The notes beneath the pieces are model-generated. The model did no database searches. It was not told where the DNA came from and saw only the letters and a program-made list of their open reading frames with translations. Source: Raffaelea ambrosiae (lineage: Eukaryota > Ascomycota > Sordariomycetes > Ophiostomatales > Ophiostomataceae). Taken from it: a stretch of DNA of 64,000 nucleotides. This document shows, piece after piece, positions 57,608 to 64,000 of the stretch (positions are counted from its first letter, which is position 1; each line of letters begins with the position of its first letter). Made by a program: the position numbers and the translations under genes. The stretch spans positions 496,001-560,000 of the forward strand of contig PCDI01000010.1 in assembly GCA_002778195.1 (NCBI GenBank). The letters run 5' to 3'.

Positions 57608-60600
57608 TCAAGGCACGTAGATGCGGCTGAAACTAACAACTTCCCGTCGGCAGCAGACGCACTTGTCAAAGTTGTTCATGGCCAGCGACACACGGCAGTC
57701 GTCGCACAAACTCAGACACCGGCACGGCCACACGATGATGGTCCGCGGCGCGCTCTGGCAGACGACACACTGGGGACCGTCCGGCCCCAGGCCGGCAGCA
57801 CCCGTGGCCCACGACGACGTCCCCGAGGCCCCGTGGCTGTGGTCGCCCACATCGCCATCAAGCATCTCGTCGTCGTAGTCAGACCGCGTGGCGGCTCGGC
57901 GGGACAGCAGGATTTGTTCCAGCAGCTGGGCCTCTTCCTCGGACGAGAGACGCGCACCGGGCCGGAAGCTAGCCAGGCGCCGTGCACCGCCGCCATGCAA
58001 CCGCGACGAGGCCAGGAGCTCAGCCCGCTGGCGCTGGCGGAACCGGGAAAATGCAGACCGCGTCAGAATGCCGTCGCTCTTCAGATGTGCAGCCAACGCT
58101 TGAGCTTGGTCGCGCTCCTCGGGGCTGCGCGGGTCCAGCAGACTGGCCAGGTCGGGCATGCCCATGGGCAGGTCGTTCATCGGTGTGTTCTCGCGCGAGG
58201 CGCGCGAGGCATGCGAGGCATGCGAGGCAAAGGCAAAGGGATTTTGCTGTGTGGGTGTCCGTGGGCCAGGAGCCAGCTCGTCGTCGTCATCGACACCGCC
58301 GGTGTCGTCCTCCCACTCCCAGTCTCTCTCGTTCGCCTCGGGTGCATCCATGGCAGAAATGACACTGGTTACGTCGTCATCAGCCGCAATGCTGGGCTCG
58401 TAGTCGCCGCTCATGTCAGTTTCGCCCCACCAACCGCCCTTGAGCCACCACTGGTAGAGCTTGTTGTCGAGTTCGCGCTCCTCCTGGGCAGCAGAGCTGG
58501 ACAGATCTTCTCCGCCACCAGGAACAGCGAATCGGCGGCGGACCTCCTTCTCTACATCGATCTGGTCGCGCCGCTGGATTGGGAGGTTGCCGGATGTGGT
58601 CACCAGCCATTCGCTGCTCGGGTCGTCGTCTTCGTCGTCCAATCCGTCGCTGCCGTCGCCATCCTCGCCGTTCGAGCGGCCAGCCTTATGGCGTTGAATA
58701 ATCCGGCGAAGCCAGCGCGGCTGGTGGTTGATACCGACCCAAGACAGGACGCGGAAGACGTAGATGGAGGCGAACGTGAAAACCAGCTTACAGACGTGGC
58801 TCAGGTACTCCACAGCCATGAGCCAGCGGCCACTGCGCTCAGATGCCCCGATACCGATGCCATTGCGCATAGGCCGCGCCCTGTCGGTTCTCTTCACGCC
58901 ACTGGAGGCTTTCTGGGCGGCACGTTCGCGAGCATAGCCGCTCGAATTGGCGGCCAGCTTGCTCCCGGGCACAGGAACAAGGCCGGTGGCGCCGACTGCG
59001 TCAAATCGGGACCCCGGCATATCCGAGCCCAGATACCGCAAGCGCATTTCCTGCAGTTCGTTGTATCTCTCGTCCTCCAGCCAGGTATGGGGCCGTAGGT
59101 TCACGCGGCGGTCTTCGTTGAGGTACACGGCCTCGCTGGCCATGGTGATAGCATCAAATCCGGCGCGGAGAAGCGCCGTGTAAAAGTCCATCTCCATGCT
59201 GATGCGGACATTGCCCATGGGGAGGTTCGCCTGCATGTTGGCGTGCGCCCGCGCAAGGCGCTCGCGGAACGTGGGCTGTTCGAGGCCGGTGGCAAAGATG
59301 TCGGGTTCCTGGGACAGGGCGGACAGCAGCAAGGCGGACCCGTAGATGAAGCAGCAGACCAGGATACCGGCCAGGACGAGCATATGCGGTATGAAGCCGA
59401 CGATGGAGACAGTAGGGAAGCGCAACAGGCTCTGGCCGGCCGGCTCGTCGAGGGAAAAGTTCAGTGCGCTCCAGACAATGCTGCCCATAAAGCACAGAGC
59501 CCAGAAGCCGGTGCTGAGGAGGCGGAACTTGGACTGCAGGTTGAGGATGCCGAGGACATGGCTGGTAATGTGGCTCATCGCGGAGAGGAAGGCGAGCAGG
59601 AGAACTTCGGGCGGGGTGTTGACCCGGGCCATGATCATGGAGCGGCTGATGGCGATGCCGGCGGCGACGTTGCCGCCTGCTCCGGCGGCAGACGTGGCAG
59701 CAGTGACGGCGGCCAGGGTGGACGAGGCGGCAGAACGCGCAGACGCTGTCGACGCGGCCGAGGTGGTGGCGGCGGCGGAGGAGAACGTGCCCCAGCCGAG
59801 CTCGTTGCTGATAGCAGCGTCGGCCTCGGCAAAGGCAAGCGAGTGCTCAAAGACGGTCATACCGGTCTCGGCAGACACGGGACGGCCCTGGACGGCACAC
59901 GACAGGGTCTCGACGAAATGGCTCAGGCAGAAGGTCAGGAAGAGCGGCCACAGCAGCGACAGGGAGCCGCGGAGGTCGGCGGCCAGGGCGTAGCGGTCGC
60001 TGGGGACCATGCGGACGGAGCGGCAGGAGGCGGCGTCGGAGGGACTGAAGAGCAGGCGGGAGCTGAGGCCGTGCAGGGTGGGGCTGACCTCGGCAAACAG
60101 GAGGTCCGAGTGTCGGGAGGCGTTGCCCCAGCGCAGCTCGGAAAAGTCGGGCGAGGTCTGGCACTGGATGGACTGCAGCAGCTTGCGGGACTGGACGACG
60201 AAGAGGACGATGGGCAGGAGGCGGAGGGTGAGGCGGACGGGCCAGCGCAGCCGCACGCGGCGCCGCGTGGCGGCAAAGATGTAGGTGCGGTTGAGGATGA
60301 CCGCCGTGGCGATGCAGCAGAGTGCCCACTTGCTGGTAGCATAGCTGAAGAGGCTGCCGAGACCACGGGCGCTCTCGAGCGAGACACGCGACGCCGAGGC
60401 GGCGAACGTCGAGGTCGGGTCGGGGTCGCCGTGGGCCGCGCCGGCAGCCGCCGCCGCAACCGAGCCAGACGGCGGCATGGCCGTGATGCCGTGGTTGTAG
60501 AGGGCGTTGCCGGCAGCGTCGGTGGCCTCGGGAATGATCCGCTGGCCGAGCCCGCCAAAGCCGCCGAAGCCGTCAATGCCGTCGGGCAGGGACACAAAGG

Positions 60601-60814
60601 AGCCCAGGCGGCCGAGCTTCTTGACCATGCGCGGGCCAGCCCACACGAGATCGTCGAGCGATGGCGTCAGCCGCGTCATGTTGAGGAAGGGCAGGTGCTG
60701 CACCGTCCAGGCGGTCAGGTTGTGCCAGACGCTGGCATTGTCCAGGGGAAGCCCGGAGGGTGAGAGGAGCACGGTGCCATCGGGGAGCGCATTTGGCAGC
60801 AGAGAGTCCGTCAT
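57608..60814 (-). CDS. multi-pass membrane RING ubiquitin ligase, Asi1/Asi3-like
   Basis: A single uninterrupted frame of 1068 residues. The N-terminal half contains several hydrophobic segments, for example ALCCIATAVILNRTYIFA, LFLTFCLSHFVETLSC, and a pair around residues 430-500 (ALCFMGSIVWSALNF, MLVLAGILVCCFIYGSALLL). A cytosolic or nucleoplasmic Asp/Glu- and Ser-rich region follows. A C-terminal C4HC3-like RING at residues 1016-1060 starts CVVCQSAPRTIIVWPCRC, continues CDDC, and ends CVCC. Asi1/Asi3 of yeast form an inner-nuclear-membrane ubiquitin ligase that degrades Stp1/Stp2 and misplaced membrane proteins; filamentous relatives are usually labelled by this similarity. A short ASHASHASRAS repeat lies about residue 860. 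It is convergent with SEN34. Confidence 0.85.
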   Translation of the reverse strand: MTDSLLPNALPDGTVLLSPSGLPLDNASVWHNLTAWTVQHLPFLNMTRLTPSLDDLVWAGPRMVKKLGRLGSFVSLPDGIDGFGGFGGLGQRIIPEATDAAGNALYNHGITAMPPSGSVAAAAAGAAHGDPDPTSTFAASASRVSLESARGLGSLFSYATSKWALCCIATAVILNRTYIFAATRRRVRLRWPVRLTLRLLPIVLFVVQSRKLLQSIQCQTSPDFSELRWGNASRHSDLLFAEVSPTLHGLSSRLLFSPSDAASCRSVRMVPSDRYALAADLRGSLSLLWPLFLTFCLSHFVETLSCAVQGRPVSAETGMTVFEHSLAFAEADAAISNELGWGTFSSAAATTSAASTASARSAASSTLAAVTAATSAAGAGGNVAAGIAISRSMIMARVNTPPEVLLLAFLSAMSHITSHVLGILNLQSKFRLLSTGFWALCFMGSIVWSALNFSLDEPAGQSLLRFPTVSIVGFIPHMLVLAGILVCCFIYGSALLLSALSQEPDIFATGLEQPTFRERLARAHANMQANLPMGNVRISMEMDFYTALLRAGFDAITMASEAVYLNEDRRVNLRPHTWLEDERYNELQEMRLRYLGSDMPGSRFDAVGATGLVPVPGSKLAANSSGYARERAAQKASSGVKRTDRARPMRNGIGIGASERSGRWLMAVEYLSHVCKLVFTFASIYVFRVLSWVGINHQPRWLRRIIQRHKAGRSNGEDGDGSDGLDDEDDDPSSEWLVTTSGNLPIQRRDQIDVEKEVRRRFAVPGGGEDLSSSAAQEERELDNKLYQWWLKGGWWGETDMSGDYEPSIAADDDVTSVISAMDAPEANERDWEWEDDTGGVDDDDELAPGPRTPTQQNPFAFASHASHASRASRENTPMNDLPMGMPDLASLLDPRSPEERDQAQALAAHLKSDGILTRSAFSRFRQRQRAELLASSRLHGGGARRLASFRPGARLSSEEEAQLLEQILLSRRAATRSDYDDEMLDGDVGDHSHGASGTSSWATGAAGLGPDGPQCVVCQSAPRTIIVWPCRCLSLCDDCRVSLAMNNFDKCVCCRREVVSFSRIYVP

Positions 60815-62163
60815 GGCCGAAAGCGGAGGAGCAGGAAGGAGAAGGGGCCGGCGGAATGGCAGGGGGGAGGAAAAAAGGCAGGAAATGTCGACTTGGAGGC
60901 GAATTCGTCGTCGTGGCCGCGGGCAGGGAAGAGGACGCCGTCAATGCAGGCCACCCGTCATTGTTGGCCGCGGTCGGGGCTCGCGTCGGGAGGGGGAGGG
61001 GGGGGAGAGGAAGCTTCGTCGAGAGGCGGATCGTGGGAGAGAGAAAGGTGAAAACGCAGAAAGGCAGGGGAAAGCTGTCCGTTTTTGGCTGTGGCTGCCT
61101 GCCTCTGCGTTTCGGGGGGGCGATGTGGACGAACGAACTAGCTCACTAGGCTGCGTGGTCAGTGCTGGCTTGCCAACACAGGGCCCTGGAAAATGAAACA
61201 AAGCGCTCTCTCACCTCTGGTAACCGTGCGGGCGTCGTGGTTCCCACGACTGGTGGCGGGGGGAGGGGAGGGGGGGGGGGGGGGGAAGAGAAAAGAGAAA
61301 ACGAAAAGAAGAGGGAATAACAGAAGCAGCAGAAAAAGAAGACAGCGAAGACGGCAACACGAGCAATACACCGTAAAGACAGCCAAGCACCGACGTGGGC
61401 TGGCGCGCAATATTCCGCACTCCACTGACAGACTGACAAAGCCCGTCCTGGGTCGATCCTTCTCTGTTCTCACGCGCTCCTTCCTGGCCGGCTGCATATC
61501 GACCGACCGCTAAATCCAGCCCGCTGGGCGAAAGCTGGGCACCTGCCCGTGCAGCTTAGCGGGGAAGGTGCGTCCCACCAGCACCTGCGGGGGGCCTTCC
61601 CGCTTGGGCAGAGAGCCCCGTCGTCATCAGCAGCTGAACAGACGGCCTGCAACTCCAAGATGCAACGCGTGCCGTGGTTATGCTGGCTGCAATGTGCCGC
61701 CCGTGGCTAGGAACGCTTCCTGGCTTTTTGGTGCTCGCTCACTAGCTAGCTAGTGAGTTGCTCCGCGATGCCAACAAAGTCCCGCAGCATGTGCCTCGTC
61801 CACCCAAGACTGCATGCACACGTGCAATACAAACAACAACACCCACCACAGCCCACCACGGCTATGCATGACAAAAAGACAAACACAGACTTCCGTCGAT
61901 TACATCAACGTCCACCACGGGTGGGGTATTGGCGTTTGTATTGATTTGTTTTTGTATGCTAAACGCTCCGTGCATCGTATATGTAGGTCTTGCTCTGGAC
62001 TCTGGGAGAGCTCCATGTCCTCGTCATCAGATCCATGCCTCGGCGTGATCCATTCGTCGGTTTGTGGTGTACTCGTACAGTTCCAGCCACACCGGTGCTC
62101 TAACTAGTAGTTATGTCCAGGGTGGTGGGATGCCCACCACCCTCCACCACGATCCTTAGTGCC
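60815..62163. promoter_or_regulatory. upstream region of the RING gene; downstream of CCA1
   Basis: Purine-rich on the plus strand (pyrimidine-rich in the sense of the minus-strand gene), with dense G tracts at 60990-61012 and 61258-61287. No coding sequence is recognised from 61000 to 62163. Confidence 0.4.
61258..61287 (+). other. long G-tract (potential G-quadruplex)
   Basis: A run of G interrupted by only two A residues, on the strand opposite to the RING gene leader. Confidence 0.8.
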
Positions 62164-63946
62164 TCACTTCAACAGCCCGCCAATCCCAATCTCGTCCTTG
62201 CGCTGCCGCACCTCTTCGATGGCCCCGGCCGCGTCTGTCGCCTCGGGGTGTCTCAGCTGCCACGCCATGCAGATGTCCATCGCCGCCATCATCCACTTGC
62301 CCGGCTTGATGCCCAGGGCGTCCGCGACCTGCTTGCCGTCGAGCATTCGCTTGATGTGCGGTGCGTCCATCACGTCCAGGTCCTGGAGGTGGTCCACAAA
62401 CAGCTGCCAGCCCCGCAAGACCGCGTCCCGGTCGGCGTCGGACACGGCTGCCTGGCCGTTCTTCTGTGCTTGCTGGCCCAGAACCATCACCTCGAACAGG
62501 AGTGCAAACAGCACCTGCAGCCGCCAGTTGCTGCCCCGCAGTTCCCACCCCCGAATGGCCATGCCAAAGCGGTCACGCTCCTGGATGTAGCCCTCCTTGT
62601 TGCATACCGCCTGTTTGAGCGTGACGATTTCGTCGCGGTGCCGGTGCGCCCCCGTCACAACATCGCAAATCTTGTTCGGTGCCCGTATGCCTTCACGAAT
62701 GCAGATGGTAGGCAGTGGTGTGGGCGGCTTGGCCTTGGCCTTGGGGGGGTGGTCCGGGTCTTCGACCTGTTCCCATGGCACGACGGCTGCCAGCACCCAA
62801 GCATAGTACTGCGCCTCTTCTGTGTGCACGAGCATGTCGTAGATTGAGCCGGGCGTCTTCGTCGCTGCCAGGTAGTTTACGCACTCGTACACGGCTTTCC
62901 AGCCCGAGGTATCTGGGGTTGGCAGGTTCGGGCGCGCTGGGTGTGTAAAGACGGTGTGGTACAGTCCCAGGCGGTCGATGAGTGCCAGAGCGTCTCGTGG
63001 GTGGTTGCCTGCCAAAGGTCAGCACCAAGCAATCGCTTGCCTTCCTCCATCTTCTCTGCTGCCTGCACGCACCCTTCAACATCTTCTCCACTTCGGTGCC
63101 CACGCGCTCCCGGCTGATCTTGACCCGCAGAGAGTCCAGCACCTGTGGGTCGGCCATGACCGTCTCGTCTCCGGGGTCGATTGTAAACTCCAGCCGGCTG
63201 GCAAAGCGCACCAGACGCAGAACCCGCAGCGGGTCGTCTGTGAACGTCTGCAGCGGCTCGAGGGGCGTCTTGATGCGCCGTGCCTTCATATCCGGCAACC
63301 CGCCCGTAAAGTCCTCGACCGCATCCGTGTTCAGGTTGTAGAAGAGCGCGTTGACAGTGGCGTCCCGGCGCAGGGCGTCCTCCTCGGCCGTGCCAAACTC
63401 CATCTGCGGGTTCCGGCTGTCGGCCGCGTACGTCTCCTTGCGCAGGTTGACAAAGTCGACGTCCATGCCAAAGATCCGGACGGTCGCCGTCTCCAAGTGC
63501 TTCGACTTGTCTGGATTGGCCTCCACCTTGTGCAGACTGCCCAGGTCGCTCGGCCCCATGCCGTGCCGCTCTGCGTTGGCTTCCACTGCGCAGAACTCCT
63601 GCATCTTCTGCGCAAACACAAAGCCCGTCATCGTGTTGATGGCCGTGTCGATGTCGTGGCTCTCTTGGCCGAGCAGCTTGTCGCGCACCCAGCCGCCGGC
63701 CCATCGCAGCACCAGCGGATCCTGCGTCTCTGCCTTGTCCTTGTCCACAAATGCGGCAACATCCAGCAGCAGGTTCTTCAGCTGCAGCTCGCGCGCCGTC
63801 AGCTGGACAGTGGCCTTGGTCGCCATGTTCCTCGTTTGCCGTGGGCAGCAGTAGGTTCTCTTCACAAACTGGCTAGAAGAGAGTATGACCCGTATGTTGC
63901 AGCGCAATAAAGGGCCTCGAAATGGACGGGCAGTCGACCATAGCAT
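62164..63946 (-). CDS. CCA1: CCA-adding tRNA nucleotidyltransferase
   Basis: Two exons, 63073-63946 and 62164-63008, give 572 residues. The enzyme adds or repairs the CCA 3' end of all tRNAs. Class II poly(A)-polymerase-like motifs are intact: GGWVRD at residues 84-89, metal-binding Asp98 and Asp100 in ESHDIDTAIN, the RRDATVNALFYN motif, and DPLRVLRLVRFASRL. The intron (63009-63072) starts gtgcgt and restores MLKG|NHPRDALALIDRLGL. The first 40 residues are basic, Ser/Thr-rich and without acidic residues, fitting a mitochondrial targeting peptide; a second ATG at residue 41 (MATKATVQL) would give a nuclear-cytosolic form, as in yeast CCA1. The remainder of the C-terminal helical domain is normal. 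The window ends 54 bp upstream. Confidence 0.96.
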
Positions 63947-64000
63947 GAGTCATCAATTTTTTAGTTTTTTTCTGGCAAGCGTTGTCTGCCCAGCTTCTCG

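Noticed and set aside
59243..60763. 506-codon plus-strand frame opposite the RING gene
   Set aside because: Gly/Arg-rich shadow; no recognisable domain.

Overview
This window is nuclear DNA of a filamentous ascomycete (Pezizomycotina). A sordariomycete is my best guess, but that rests on gene style and not on a marker gene. The evidence is GC-rich coding sequence with strong C/G third positions, short introns (about 45-190 bp) with gtaagt/gtatgt donors, pyrimidine-rich leaders before many start codons, two fungal Zn2Cys6 regulators, a forkhead/FHA regulator and several conserved fungal housekeeping genes. No rRNA, tRNA, CRISPR array, transposon or virus sequence could be supported. There are a 25-base N gap (47098-47122) and a poly-A tract with ambiguous bases (17433-17482).

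Layout. At 0.5-5 kb an MFS anion:cation-symporter-type transporter (+) meets a Zn2Cys6 transcription factor (-) tail to tail. At 5.5-6.5 kb there is an ankyrin-like polyQ protein (-). About 5 kb (6.5-11.5 kb) has no supportable gene and holds a 9-bp minisatellite. At 11.5-14.2 kb is an OPT oligopeptide transporter (+). At 15.4-18.5 kb a signal-peptide, single-pass surface protein (-) lies next to what looks like a decayed paralogue (-). From 20.5 kb the window is dense with housekeeping genes: poly(A) polymerase PAP1 (+), DML1/Misato (-), a peroxiredoxin-like protein without any cysteine (+), forkhead factor FKH2 (+), an AtuA-like DUF1446 protein (-), a second Zn2Cys6 factor (+), a low-complexity 'GDFDAASPGAG' protein (-), a Golgi apyrase YND1 (+), OPI10/Hikeshi (-), a thiamine-type Nudix hydrolase (+), RNA polymerase subunit RPB8 (-), a membrane-anchored GH30 glycosidase (-), Elongator ELP4 (+), tRNA-splicing endonuclease SEN34 (+), an Asi-type RING membrane protein (-) and CCA1 tRNA nucleotidyltransferase (-).

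How genes may work together. Fungal genes are usually monocistronic, so neighbours need not share a pathway. Three associations stand out. The MFS transporter and the AtuA-like gene each sit beside a Zn2Cys6 factor, as in small regulator-plus-target units. Three tRNA maturation genes (ELP4, SEN34, CCA1) lie within 10.4 kb. The surface-protein pair looks like a tandem duplication in which one copy has decayed. Exon structures below were read by eye from splice signals, frame continuity and protein-family similarity, and no transcript data were available.
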